64,000 nt of DNA, from NCBI GenBank assembly GCA_964474045.1, contig CAYYRC010000009.1:42672-106671 (forward strand), written 5' to 3'. Positions 53,303 to 62,122 of the stretch are shown one piece after another. The notes beneath the pieces are model-generated. The model had not been told where the DNA came from and did not search any database. It worked only from the letters and a program-made list of their open reading frames with translations. Position numbers and translations under genes: made by a program. Numbering within the stretch: position 1 is the stretch's first letter; each line of letters starts with the position of its first letter. This stretch comes from JACJWR01 sp964474045 (GTDB lineage: Bacteria; Actinomycetota; Actinomycetes; S36-B12; UBA10799).

Positions 53303-54737
53303 GGGCCTGCACTCCGTTCTCAATCAGGTCGCGAACCACCTTGCGGGCACCCTGGCGGCCCGACGCGATGCACGAGGCGATGCCCACCCCGTCGTAGGCC
53401 GCCCCGGCCAGGGCGACGCCGGGCGCATCCAGCAGCGCGTCACGCGCCCGCTGCACGAGCTCGACGTGTCCGACGCGGTACTGCGGCAGCGCGTGGTCCC
53501 AACGGGTGACGCGCTCAGCCAGCGTGCGCGGAGCCAGGCCGACGATGCTGGCCAGGTCCGCGCGCACCAACTCCGCAAGCTCGGCGTCGTCGTGCTCCAG
53601 GACGGCCGCGTCGCCGTAGCGCCCCAGCGAGGCGCGCAGGATCACCATGCCCCGCGGTGACGAGCTGCGGGCGTCGCGGGCCAGCCACTCCCACTTGTTG
53701 GTCGCATAGGTGACGCCCTTGATCGAGTAGCCCTCCACCGGCGGCACGAGGAAGCCGCTGCCTTCCAGCTTGGCCCCTTCCTCGGACGGGTAGGCCAGGG
53801 TGACCACGGCGACGCTGGCGTAGTCGATGGCTGCGATCTGCATCGCGGCGAACGGTGCCGAGGTGCGCAGCAGCGCCCCTGCCTGGGCGGCCGGCACGGC
53901 CACGACCAGCCCGTCGAACTCCCGGGCGGCGTCGCCGGTGTGAACCTCCCAGCGCTGCCGCACCCGGCGCAGGCGATCGACGGCGGTGCCGGTCCGGATG
54001 ATGCCGCCGCCGGCGCGCACGGCATCGGCGGTCTTGGCCGCCAGGCGCGCGACGCCGCCGCGCAGACCGGCGAAGGCGGGGCCGCGGCGGGCGCCGGCCG
54101 TGACCGCCGACCCGGAGCGGGTGGCCGCCGCGGCGGCCAGCAGGGAGTCGTCGCGCGCCAGCTGACGGAACAGCGACGGGTTGGCCATCTTCAGGCTCAG
54201 CTGGTCGGGGTCGCCGGCGTAGACGCCCGCAAGCAGCGGCTCAACCAGGCGGTCAACCACCTCGCGGCCCAGCCGTCGGCCGACGAACTCACCCACCGAC
54301 ACGTCCTGCGTCAGCCTCGGCCGGCCCAGGCACTGGTCCAGCGGCAGCCGCAGCAGGCCCCGGGTGGACATGACCCCGCTCGCGGCGAGGGCGCGCAGGT
54401 CGGTGGGCACGCCGCTGACCAGGCCCGGTGGCAGCGGGCGCAGCCGGCCGTGGCTCAACACCGCGGCGGTCTGGGTGACGGGGTGCACGATGCTGGGCCG
54501 CAGCCCCACGGCCGCGGCGAGGCCCGTGGCCTCCGGGCGCACGGCGAGCATCGACTCAGCGCCCTCGTCAACCGTCACGCCAGCGAGCTCAGAGGCCCGC
54601 AGCTTGCCTCCGACGTCGGGGTCTGCCTCGAAGACCGTGACCACCGTCCCAGGCTCCTCCAGCAGCGCCTGCGCCGCCGCCAGGCCGGTGATGCCGCCGC
54701 CGATCACGGCGATCTCGCGAACGACCGGTGTTGCCAT
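53295..54737 (-). CDS. hemY: Coproporphyrinogen/protoporphyrinogen oxidase HemY
   Basis: A 480-residue FAD oxidase. In this bacterial group it oxidises coproporphyrinogen III to coproporphyrin III, and has been renamed CgoX. The FAD motif is REIAVIGGGITGLAAAQALL (about 7-26), followed by VTVFEADPDVGGKLRASELA and VDEGAESMLAVRPEATGLAA. The C-terminus is LAGAAYDGVGIASCIASGRQ. ATG at 54737 has a GGAGGTAGG site. It precedes hemQ by overlap and follows hemE after 69 nt. Confidence 0.93.
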   Translation of the reverse strand: MATPVVREIAVIGGGITGLAAAQALLEEPGTVVTVFEADPDVGGKLRASELAGVTVDEGAESMLAVRPEATGLAAAVGLRPSIVHPVTQTAAVLSHGRLRPLPPGLVSGVPTDLRALAASGVMSTRGLLRLPLDQCLGRPRLTQDVSVGEFVGRRLGREVVDRLVEPLLAGVYAGDPDQLSLKMANPSLFRQLARDDSLLAAAAATRSGSAVTAGARRGPAFAGLRGGVARLAAKTADAVRAGGGIIRTGTAVDRLRRVRQRWEVHTGDAAREFDGLVVAVPAAQAGALLRTSAPFAAMQIAAIDYASVAVVTLAYPSEEGAKLEGSGFLVPPVEGYSIKGVTYATNKWEWLARDARSSSPRGMVILRASLGRYGDAAVLEHDDAELAELVRADLASIVGLAPRTLAERVTRWDHALPQYRVGHVELVQRARDALLDAPGVALAGAAYDGVGIASCIASGRQGARKVVRDLIENGVQAHA

Positions 54738-54806
54738 GTCGACCTACCTCCGTCCTCCCGCGGTCCGGCGGCCCATCGCCTGCAGCGCCCGGCCGCCAAC
54801 CACAAC

Positions 54807-55907
54807 CTAGCCCGCCGTCCCAGCAGAGGGCCGCGCGGTGGCGGTGTGGACCTGCTCCACCACCGCCGTCAGGACCTCCGGATCAGTCGTCGGCAGCACG
54901 CCGTGGCCCAGGTTGAAGACATGGCCGGGAAGGCCCTGCGCATCGGCCAGCACCTGCTCCACGCGCCGCTCGACAGCCGCCGGCCCGGCGAACAGCGCGG
55001 CCGGATCGAGGTTGCCCTGCAGCGCGAACTCGGGCCCCACTCGGCCGGCGGCAACCGGCAGCGGCACCCGGAAGTCCACGCCCATGACATCCACCCCCGC
55101 CTCCGACATCGCCCCCAGCAACTCCCCCGTGCCGACGCCGAAGTGAATCCTGGGAACACCCTCGGGCACGTAGCCCAAGGCGGTGCGCGAGTGCGGCAGG
55201 ACGTACTCGCGATAGTCGCGCTCGCTCAGCGAACCGACCCAGGAGTCGAAGAGCTGGACCACCGACGCGCCGGCCGCGACCTGTGCGGCCAGGTAGGCGC
55301 CGGCGATGTGCGCCAATCTGTCGGCGAGGGCATGCCAAAGGTCCGGAGCGCCATAGATCATGGACTTGGTGCGGGCCAGGTCACGGCTCGGGCCCCCCTC
55401 CACCAAGTAGCTGGCCAGGGTGAACGGGGCGCCGGCGAATCCGATCAGCGGCACCGGTCCAAGCTCGGCCACCAACTGCCGGACGCCCGTGATCGGCCCC
55501 GCCACGAGGTCCGGGTCGAGCTCCCCGATCTGCTGCAGGCCGTCGGCGTCGCGCACGGGAGAGTCCACGACCGGCCCCACGCCGGGCACGATGTCGAGGG
55601 CCACGCCGGCGGCACGCACCGGGACGACGATGTCGCTGAAGAAGATCGCCGCGTCCACGCCGTGGCGCCGCACCGGCTGCAGGGTGATCTCGGTGACGAG
55701 GTCAGCGTCGTTGCACGCGGCGAGCATGGGGACGCCCTCGCGCAGCGCGCGGTACTCGGGCAGCGACCGGCCGGCTTGCCGCATGAACCAGACGGGGGTG
55801 CGGCGCACGGGTTGCCGGCGGGCAGCGCGCAGCAGGTCGGAGTCGCCGGTGCGGCCGGCGACGAGCGGGTGGTCGGCGGGCAGCTGCCCGGCGGGTCGGT
55901 CTGACAC
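54807..55907 (-). CDS. hemE: Uroporphyrinogen decarboxylase
   Basis: A 366-residue enzyme decarboxylating uroporphyrinogen III to coproporphyrinogen III. The signature PVWFMRQAGRSLPEYRALRE and the second GFAGAPFTLASYLVEGG are present, as are VVQLFDSWVGSLSERDYREY and the C-terminal LGHGVLPTTDPEVL. GTG at 55907 gives a normal family length; further upstream reading has no similarity. No good ribosome site precedes it. It diverges from the DUF3000 gene by 74 nt and heads hemE-hemY-hemQ-msrB. Confidence 0.92.
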   Translation of the reverse strand: MSDRPAGQLPADHPLVAGRTGDSDLLRAARRQPVRRTPVWFMRQAGRSLPEYRALREGVPMLAACNDADLVTEITLQPVRRHGVDAAIFFSDIVVPVRAAGVALDIVPGVGPVVDSPVRDADGLQQIGELDPDLVAGPITGVRQLVAELGPVPLIGFAGAPFTLASYLVEGGPSRDLARTKSMIYGAPDLWHALADRLAHIAGAYLAAQVAAGASVVQLFDSWVGSLSERDYREYVLPHSRTALGYVPEGVPRIHFGVGTGELLGAMSEAGVDVMGVDFRVPLPVAAGRVGPEFALQGNLDPAALFAGPAAVERRVEQVLADAQGLPGHVFNLGHGVLPTTDPEVLTAVVEQVHTATARPSAGTAG

Positions 55908-55969
55908 GTAGCGAATGATGGCACGCCACACCGCGGGGCACCTTCCGCGGCTGAGAGTCCCGACGTGCC

Positions 55970-55975
55970 TACTCT
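55970..55975 (+). promoter_or_regulatory. -10 element of the DUF3000 gene (leaderless arrangement)
   Basis: TACTCT exactly 6 nt before the ATG at 55982. The hemE start lies 63 nt away on the other strand. Confidence 0.6.
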
Positions 55976-55981
55976 GTCCCC

Positions 55982-56539
55982 ATGCAGAGCGCAGCGTCGG
56001 GCGACTTCCACCAGGCCGTCGACCTGGTGCGGTCCATGCAGCTGCGGCCCGAGGTCGAGCTGGCCGAGGCCCCGGCGCCGCGCCGGATGGCACCGGAGGC
56101 GCTGGCGCTGACCGCCGAGGTGGTGCGCGACGACGAGGAGCTGGGCTCCGGCCGGCTGGTCGTCCTGCACAACCCCGCAGGTGAGGACGGCTGGGAGGGC
56201 ACGACGCGGATCGTGCTGTACATCGACGCCCTCGTGGAGGCCGACCTGGCCGGGGACTCGCTGCTGCCGGAGGTCGGGTGGTCCTGGCTGCAGGAGTCGC
56301 TGGACGACGCCGCGGCCGAGCATTGGGCGCTGGGCGGGACGGTGACCCGGGTGCAGTCGGAGTCCTTCGCCGAGATGGCCACCCGCGAGCCAGAGGGGCG
56401 GGTGCAGATCCGGGCGTCCTGGACCGCCGGGGACCTGTCGGAGCTCCCCCGCCACGTGCAGGCCTGGGCTGATCTGCTGGCCACGGCCTGCGGGCTGGAG
56501 CCGGTGTCGGCCGGCGTCACCCTGCTGCGGCCCCGCTGA
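55982..56539 (+). CDS. DUF3000 family protein
   Basis: A 185-residue protein of an actinobacteria-specific family with no known activity. The family pattern is FHQAVDLVRSMQLRPEVELA, EAPAPRRMAPEALALTAEVV, GRLVVLHNPAGEDGWEGTTR, IVLYIDALVEADL, LPEVGWSWLQESLDDAAAEH and TVTRVQSESF. It has no signal peptide or membrane segment. It stands between hemE and an LuxR-type regulator plus RNase D, the order also found in Streptomyces. A role linked to haem or to RNase D cannot be shown from sequence. Confidence 0.85.
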   Translation: MQSAASGDFHQAVDLVRSMQLRPEVELAEAPAPRRMAPEALALTAEVVRDDEELGSGRLVVLHNPAGEDGWEGTTRIVLYIDALVEADLAGDSLLPEVGWSWLQESLDDAAAEHWALGGTVTRVQSESFAEMATREPEGRVQIRASWTAGDLSELPRHVQAWADLLATACGLEPVSAGVTLLRPR

Positions 56540-56760
56540 CGCCGGCCCCACGCCGCCGCGCGCGTCCGCCTCGCGTGCCCGTCCCGACCTCGCCGGGCGC
56601 ACGTTAAGCCCGCCGAGCCCGATGGGCAATGCCTCATCGCCACATTCACACCGGAATTACCTAAGGTTCACCCTTCCCGCTGCCGAAGACCCGGGGGACA
56701 GAGCAGTTCCGCGCGTCCTCGCGGATGCGTGCAGGCAGGACTCGAAGGGGTGTTTGGATC

Positions 56761-57354
56761 ATGGCCCTCGCGCACACGCTCAGACCACCCGCGCCACCGG
56801 CCGCGCGCCCCTACTCCGCCCTGGTGATCGCCCCGGAGTCGCGCCAGCGCAACCTCTTCGCAGGCATGATCGAGGGCGTCGGCTGCCGGCGCGTGCTGTC
56901 CTTCGCCACCGGCGGCGAGGCGCGCCGCAGCGCCCGCACACACTCCCCGCATGACATCGTCGTGCTCGACGGCTGCCTGACCGACACCCCCGTGCTGACG
57001 CTCGTGGCGCAACTGCGGGCGGCGGGATGGCGCCGCACCGTGCTCGTCACCGCCCGGCACGACTCCCTGGGCGTCCGCGCGGCGCTGGCCGGCGGCATCC
57101 GCGGCTACGTCGTCGTCCCTCCGCGGCGCCCCGCCGCGCCCAAGATGTCAGCCGCATCGCTCGGCACGACCGCGCGCGAGGTTGAGGTGCTGCAGGCGGT
57201 GTCGGAGGGCCTGTCCAACAAACAGATCGGCGAGCGGCTGGGCCTGTCGTCGCTGACCGTGAAGAGCCACATGGCCCGGATCGCCCGCAAGCTCGGCAGC
57301 GGCGACCGAGCCCAGCTCGTCGCGATCGCCATGCGGGCTGCCCTCATCCACTGA
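56761..57354 (+). CDS. LuxR-type regulator with atypical receiver domain
   Basis: A 197-residue response-regulator-like protein. Residues ~18-125 look like a receiver with the acceptor position in HDIVVLDG (D70). However, the acidic pair after beta-1 is replaced (ALVIAPESRQ) and the conserved lysine region reads GYVVVPPRR, so it is probably not phosphorylated in the usual way. The C-terminal LuxR HTH is strong: TAREVEVLQAVSEGLSNKQI, GERLGLSSLTVKSHMARIAR. ATG at 56761 has AAGGGG. No histidine kinase is adjacent. Confidence 0.8.
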   Translation: MALAHTLRPPAPPAARPYSALVIAPESRQRNLFAGMIEGVGCRRVLSFATGGEARRSARTHSPHDIVVLDGCLTDTPVLTLVAQLRAAGWRRTVLVTARHDSLGVRAALAGGIRGYVVVPPRRPAAPKMSAASLGTTAREVEVLQAVSEGLSNKQIGERLGLSSLTVKSHMARIARKLGSGDRAQLVAIAMRAALIH

Positions 57355-57369
57355 CGCGCGCGGGCGGCA

Positions 57370-57375
57370 TAGGGT
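57370..57375 (+). promoter_or_regulatory. -10 element of the RNase D gene (leaderless arrangement)
   Basis: TAGGGT exactly 6 nt before the ATG at 57382. Confidence 0.6.
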
Positions 57376-57381
57376 CTCCCC

Positions 57382-58650
57382 ATGCCTGAAGCCGACGACG
57401 GCGGTGCGGCCGCGCCGCTGCCCGTGCGCCACGCACCGGACCGACCGCCACCCCCGGTCGTCGCCGACGCCGAGGCGCTGCAGGCGTGCGCGGCGGACCT
57501 GGCGGCCGCCTCCGGCCCGTTCGCCGTCGACGTGGAGCGAGCCGGCAGCTACCGCTACACCCAGCGCGCCTATCTGATCCAGGTCACGCGGGCCGACGCT
57601 CAGATCTGGCTCATCGACCCCATCGCCGCACCGTCGCTGGCGCCCCTGGGCGAGATCCTGGGAACAGACGAATGGGTGCTGCACGCCGCGAGCCAGGACC
57701 TGCCCAGCCTGGCCGAGCTGGACCTGCACCCGCCGGCCCTGTTCGACACCGAGCTCGCCGGCCGCCTGTTGGGGCTGGACCGGGTGGGGCTGTCCGCCAT
57801 GCTGGAGCGCTACCTGGGCATCTCCCTTGCCAAGGCCCACTCGGCCGCCGACTGGTCGCGACGACCGCTGCCACAGGCCTGGCTGGCCTATGCGGCATTG
57901 GACGTGGAACTGCTCCTGGAGCTTCGGAACCTGCTGGCGGCAGATCTGGCCGCCGCCGGACGCGACGGCTGGGCCGCCGAGGAGTTCGAGGCGGTGCGAC
58001 GGGCCGGACCGCCCGAGCCGCGCGTCGACCCTTGGCGGCGCGTCAAGGGTCTGAGCGCCCGCTCGCCGCGCACGCTGGCGATCGCCCGCGAGCTGTGGCG
58101 GGCGCGCGACCGCATGGCCCAGCGGATGGACCGGGCGCCGTCCAAACTCCTGCCGGATGCCGCCATCGCCGCCCTGGCCGCGAAGCCGCCCGGCAGCCCG
58201 CGCGAGCTTGGCGAGCTGTCGGTCATGCGCCACCAGAAACCCGACCGGCAACGCGTCTGGTGGGGCGCCATCGAGGCCGGTCGGAAGATCCCTTCCCAGG
58301 ACCTGCCCACGCTGCGCGCAGCGGCGGCCGGGCCACCGAACCCGCGATCCTGGGAGCGCATCGACCCGCTCGCCGCGGCCCGGCTGGAGGCGGCGAAGTC
58401 GGCGCTTTCGCAGGTCGCCGACCGGCTCCGGATGCCGCGGGAGAACGTGCTGTCGCCTCGGGTATTGCGCGACTCCGTGTGGCTGCTGCGCGGCGAGCCC
58501 GCTCCGGATGCCGAGGACATGGCCCGGCTGCTGGCCGGACAGGGGGCGCGCGCTTGGCAGATCCAGCTCGCAGCCGCGCCGCTGGCAGCCGCCGTGGCGG
58601 CCGCCAAGGCCCCGGAACCCGCTGCAGGGCAACAACCTACTGGCGAGTAA
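57382..58650 (+). CDS. rnd: Ribonuclease D
   Basis: A 422-residue DEDD 3'-5' exoribonuclease for tRNA and stable-RNA trimming. The Exo I motif is FAVDVERAGSYRYTQRAYLI (DVE in place of DTE), with DEWVLHAASQDLPSLAELDL (Exo II) and LGISLAKAHSAADWSRRPLP, AYAALDVELLLELR (Exo III). An HRDC domain follows at about 225-300 (ARELWRARDRMAQRMDRAPS). Leaderless. The order hemE-DUF3000-regulator-rnd is typical of the phylum. Confidence 0.92.
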   Translation: MPEADDGGAAAPLPVRHAPDRPPPPVVADAEALQACAADLAAASGPFAVDVERAGSYRYTQRAYLIQVTRADAQIWLIDPIAAPSLAPLGEILGTDEWVLHAASQDLPSLAELDLHPPALFDTELAGRLLGLDRVGLSAMLERYLGISLAKAHSAADWSRRPLPQAWLAYAALDVELLLELRNLLAADLAAAGRDGWAAEEFEAVRRAGPPEPRVDPWRRVKGLSARSPRTLAIARELWRARDRMAQRMDRAPSKLLPDAAIAALAAKPPGSPRELGELSVMRHQKPDRQRVWWGAIEAGRKIPSQDLPTLRAAAAGPPNPRSWERIDPLAAARLEAAKSALSQVADRLRMPRENVLSPRVLRDSVWLLRGEPAPDAEDMARLLAGQGARAWQIQLAAAPLAAAVAAAKAPEPAAGQQPTGE

Positions 58651-58694
58651 CATCGGGCCCACCTACCCGCACCCGAGTCAATCCAGGAGGCCCC

Positions 58695-59897
58695 GTGCCC
58701 CAGGCAGGCCGCAGCGTCGTCCTCGTAGACGGCGCCCGCACACCGTTCGGAAAGTCGGGCCCCAAGGGCCTGTACGCGGACACCCGCGCCGACGACCTCG
58801 TCGTCAAGGTGATCCGCGAGCTGATGCGCCGCAACCCCAACCTTCCGCCGGAGCGCATCGACGAGGTGGCCATCGCCGCCACGACCCAGATCGGTGACCA
58901 GGGCCTGACGATCGGCCGCAGCGCCGCGCTGCTCGCGGGGCTGCCCGAGAGCGTGCCTGGCTACTCGGTGGACCGCATGTGCGCGGGCGCGATGACCGCC
59001 GTGACGACGCTGGCCGGGGCGATCGGCGTGGGTGCCTACGACGTGGCCGTGGCCGGCGGCGTCGAGCACATGGGCAAGCACCCGATGGGCGAGGGCGTGG
59101 ACCCCAACCCCCGGTTCCTGTCCGAGAAGATCGTCGACCCTGAGGCCCTGCTCATGGGCAAGACGGCCGAGAACCTGCACGACAAGCTGCCGCAGCTGAC
59201 CAAGGATCGCGCCGACGCCTACGCCGTGCGCTCGCAGGAGAAGACCGCAGCCGCGTACGCCGCCGGCAAGATCCAACCCGACCTCGTGCCGGTCGCCGTC
59301 CGCTCGGTGGACGGCGCCTACGGCCTGGCCACCGCCGACGAGCCGCCGCGACCCGGCACCACGATGGAGAGCCTCGCCGGCCTCAAGACCCCCTTCCGCG
59401 CGCACGGCCGCGTCACCGCCGGCAACGCCGCCGGCATCAACGACGGCGCCACGGCGGCCATCCTGGCGGCCGAGGAGGTCGCCGACGAGCTGGGCCTGGG
59501 CAAGAAGTTGCGCCTGGTGTCCTTCGCCTTCGCCGGCGTCGACCCCGCGATCATGGGCTACGGCCCGGTGCCGAGCACCGAGAAGGCCCTGGCCAAGGCG
59601 GGCCTGGGCATCGACGACATCGGCCTGTTCGAGATCAACGAGGCCTTCGCCGTGCAGGTGCTGAGCATGCTGGACTTCTACGGCATCGCCGACGACGACC
59701 CGCGCGTCAACCCCATGGGCGGCGCCATCGCCGTCGGCCACCCGCTGGCCTCCTCCGGCATCCGGCTGATGAACTACCTGGCCCGCGACTTCGAGGACAA
59801 CCCCGGCGTCCGGTACGGCCTCACCTCCATGTGCATCGGCCTCGGAATGGGCGGCACGGTCATCTGGGAGAACCCCAACTACACGGAAGGCGCGTGA
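58695..59897 (+). CDS. Acetyl-CoA C-acyltransferase (thiolase)
   Basis: A 400-residue thiolase cleaving 3-ketoacyl-CoA in beta-oxidation. The three active-site signatures are present: nucleophile C96 (VDRMCAGAMTAV), H349 (GGAIAVGHPLASSG) and C380 (LTSMCIGLGMGG), together with VDGARTPFGKSG at the N-terminus and FEINEAFAVQVL. GTG at 58695 follows CAGGAGG. The downstream FadB-like gene begins 2 nt after its stop, so the two form a beta-oxidation operon. FadA/FadI-type. Confidence 0.93.
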   Translation: MPQAGRSVVLVDGARTPFGKSGPKGLYADTRADDLVVKVIRELMRRNPNLPPERIDEVAIAATTQIGDQGLTIGRSAALLAGLPESVPGYSVDRMCAGAMTAVTTLAGAIGVGAYDVAVAGGVEHMGKHPMGEGVDPNPRFLSEKIVDPEALLMGKTAENLHDKLPQLTKDRADAYAVRSQEKTAAAYAAGKIQPDLVPVAVRSVDGAYGLATADEPPRPGTTMESLAGLKTPFRAHGRVTAGNAAGINDGATAAILAAEEVADELGLGKKLRLVSFAFAGVDPAIMGYGPVPSTEKALAKAGLGIDDIGLFEINEAFAVQVLSMLDFYGIADDDPRVNPMGGAIAVGHPLASSGIRLMNYLARDFEDNPGVRYGLTSMCIGLGMGGTVIWENPNYTEGA

Positions 59898-59899
59898 GC

Positions 59900-61990
59900 A
59901 TGAGCGACCAGCAGCACGACGAGGTCGTGACGGACTTCAAGGTCCGCTACCTCGACCTCCCCGCAGGCGCGGGCCGGGCCGCCATGATCACGATGGACAA
60001 CGGCCACGATTACACCCGTCCCAACACCTTCGGGCCGAAGTCCCTGGCGGCGCTGGATGCCGCCCTGGACGAGGTCCAGGCGGCTGACGACCTGGTCGCG
60101 GTGTGCGTGACGGGCAAGCCGTTCATCTTCGCCGTCGGCGCCGACCTGTCAGGCGTGCCCAGCGTGACCGGCCGCGAACTCGCGCTGGAGATCGCGCAAG
60201 CCGGCCACGCAACCTTCAAGCGCCTTGGCGACCTGGGCGTGCCCACGTTCGCCTTCATCAACGGCGCAGCCATGGGCGGCGGCCTGGAGATCGCACTGCA
60301 CTGCAACTACCGCACAGTGTCTGCCGGCGCCGCCGCGATCGCGCTGCCGGAGTGCTTCCTGGGCCTGGTCCCCGGCTGGGGCGGCACCTACCTGCTGCCG
60401 AACCTGATCGGAGCCTCCGGCGCGGTCAAGGTGATCGTCGAGAACGCGCTGAACCAGAACAAGATGCTGAAGCCGGCGCAGGTCGCGCAGCTGGGCATCG
60501 CCGATGCGCTCTTCGAGCCCGCGGACTTCCTGGAGCAGTCCCTGCTCTGGACCGCGGGGGTGCTGCGCGGTGACATCGCCGTGGAGCGTCCCGAGGTCGA
60601 TCGCGGCCAAGCCTGGGACGACGGCGTGGCCAGGGGCCGAGCCTTCGTGGCCGGCAAGGTGGGTGACGCCGCCCCGGCGCCGCTGCGGGCCCTGGACCTG
60701 ATCGAGCTGGCCAAGACCGCGACCGCCGACGAGGCCTACGCGGCCGAGGACGAGGCGCTCGCGGACCTCATCATGAGCGAGGAGCTGCGCTCCGGGCTCT
60801 ACGCGTTCGACCTGGTGCAGAAGCGGGCCAAGCGCCCCGTCGGCGTGCCCGACAAGTCGCTGGCGCGCCCGGTGACCAAGGTCGGCGTCGTCGGTGCGGG
60901 CCTCATGGCCTCGCAGATGGCGCTGCTGTTCGCGCAGCGGCTGCAGGTGCCCGTCGTCATGACCGACCTGGACCAGGCGCGGATCGACATGGGCCTGGCC
61001 TACTGCGCCGAGCAGATCGACAGCCTGCAGGCCAAGGGCCGGCTGTCACAGGGCAAGGCCAACCGACTGAAGGGCCTCATCACCGGGTCGACGGACAAGG
61101 CCGCTTTCGCGGATGCGGACTTCGTCATCGAGGCCGTGTTCGAGGACCTCGCGGTGAAGAAGACCGTGTTCGCCCAGGTGGAGGAGTTCGTCACGGACAC
61201 CTGCATCCTGGCCACCAACACCTCCTCGCTGTCGGTGACCGACATGGCCGCCGACCTCAAGCACCCCGAGCGGGTGGTGGGCTTCCACTTCTTCAACCCG
61301 GTGGCCGTGATGCCGCTGGTCGAGATCGTCCGCGCGGCCCAGACCGACGACGCGACGCTGGCCACGGCCTTCGCCACCGGCAAGGCGCTCAAGAAGTCCT
61401 GCGTGCTGGTCAAGGACGCCCCGGCGTTCGTCGTCAACCGCCTGCTCACGCGTTTCATGGGCGAGGTCACCAAGTCGGTCGATGAGGGCACGGACTTCCA
61501 CGTCGCCGACAACGCCCTGGCGCCACTGGGCCTGCCGATGACCCCCTTCACGCTGCTGCAGCTGGTGGGCCCTGCCGTGGCCTACCACGTGTCGGGGACG
61601 ATGCACGAGGCCTACCCGGATCGCTTCTACATCTCGGCGAACCTGGGCAACGTCGTGGACGCCGGCAAGATGGCGATCTGGAACTGGGACACCGGCAACC
61701 CGCAGGTGGACCCCGAGGTGGCAGCCCTGTTCGAGCAGGGCGACAACCCGCTGACCTCAGAGCAGGTCCGTCAGCGCGCGATGGACGCCCTGGCCGAGGA
61801 GATCCAGATCATGCTCGACGAGGGCGTCGTCGCCGAGGCCCAGGACATCGACCTGTGCATGATCATGGGTGCGGGCTGGCCGTTCCACCTGGGCGGCATC
61901 ACGCCGTACCTGGACCGCGCCGGGGTGTCCGAGCGGGTCAACGGCAAGCGGTTCCTGCCGGCGGGCGCAGCGAGCCTGCCGGGCGCCTGA
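59900..61990 (+). CDS. Fatty-acid oxidation protein FadB/FadJ type (enoyl-CoA hydratase / 3-hydroxyacyl-CoA dehydrogenase)
   Basis: A 696-residue bifunctional protein. The N-terminal crotonase domain has FINGAAMGGGLEIALHCNYR and PECFLGLVPGWGGTYL (E130, E151). The dehydrogenase domain begins near residue 325 with KVGVVGAGLMASQMALLF, then FVIEAVFEDLAVKK and VVGFHFFNPVAVMPLVEIV, and a second C-terminal HAD helical unit. ATG at 59900 has GGAAGG 9 nt upstream; a GTG at 59894 overlaps the thiolase stop. Trans-acting with the thiolase in the same operon. A strong terminator follows. Confidence 0.93.
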   Translation: MSDQQHDEVVTDFKVRYLDLPAGAGRAAMITMDNGHDYTRPNTFGPKSLAALDAALDEVQAADDLVAVCVTGKPFIFAVGADLSGVPSVTGRELALEIAQAGHATFKRLGDLGVPTFAFINGAAMGGGLEIALHCNYRTVSAGAAAIALPECFLGLVPGWGGTYLLPNLIGASGAVKVIVENALNQNKMLKPAQVAQLGIADALFEPADFLEQSLLWTAGVLRGDIAVERPEVDRGQAWDDGVARGRAFVAGKVGDAAPAPLRALDLIELAKTATADEAYAAEDEALADLIMSEELRSGLYAFDLVQKRAKRPVGVPDKSLARPVTKVGVVGAGLMASQMALLFAQRLQVPVVMTDLDQARIDMGLAYCAEQIDSLQAKGRLSQGKANRLKGLITGSTDKAAFADADFVIEAVFEDLAVKKTVFAQVEEFVTDTCILATNTSSLSVTDMAADLKHPERVVGFHFFNPVAVMPLVEIVRAAQTDDATLATAFATGKALKKSCVLVKDAPAFVVNRLLTRFMGEVTKSVDEGTDFHVADNALAPLGLPMTPFTLLQLVGPAVAYHVSGTMHEAYPDRFYISANLGNVVDAGKMAIWNWDTGNPQVDPEVAALFEQGDNPLTSEQVRQRAMDALAEEIQIMLDEGVVAEAQDIDLCMIMGAGWPFHLGGITPYLDRAGVSERVNGKRFLPAGAASLPGA

Positions 61991-61993
61991 CGA

Positions 61994-62044
61994 ACGGCTG
62001 AGGCCCCGCCGCATCTGGTCCAGCTGCGGCGGGGCCTCAGCCGT
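61994..62044. terminator. Strong bidirectional terminator between fadB-type gene and dxs
   Basis: A perfect 20-bp stem (61994-62013 with 62025-62044, core GGCTGAGGCCCCGCCGCA) and an 11-nt loop, 3 nt after the FadB-type stop. It lies between two convergent genes and can serve both. Confidence 0.8.
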
Positions 62045-62122
62045 GTGCGGAGTCGGCGGGCGTGACAGCCGCGCCGGGGCGGGAGCGCCGCAGGCGGCCG
62101 CCGGAGCGGGGATTGGGGGTGG

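Noticed and set aside
56659..56667. ACCTAAGGT palindrome upstream of the LuxR-type gene, considered as an IdeR/DtxR iron box
   Set aside because: The half-sites are in the opposite order to the TTAGGT...ACCTAA arrangement of the iron box, and a 9-bp palindrome is too short to support it.
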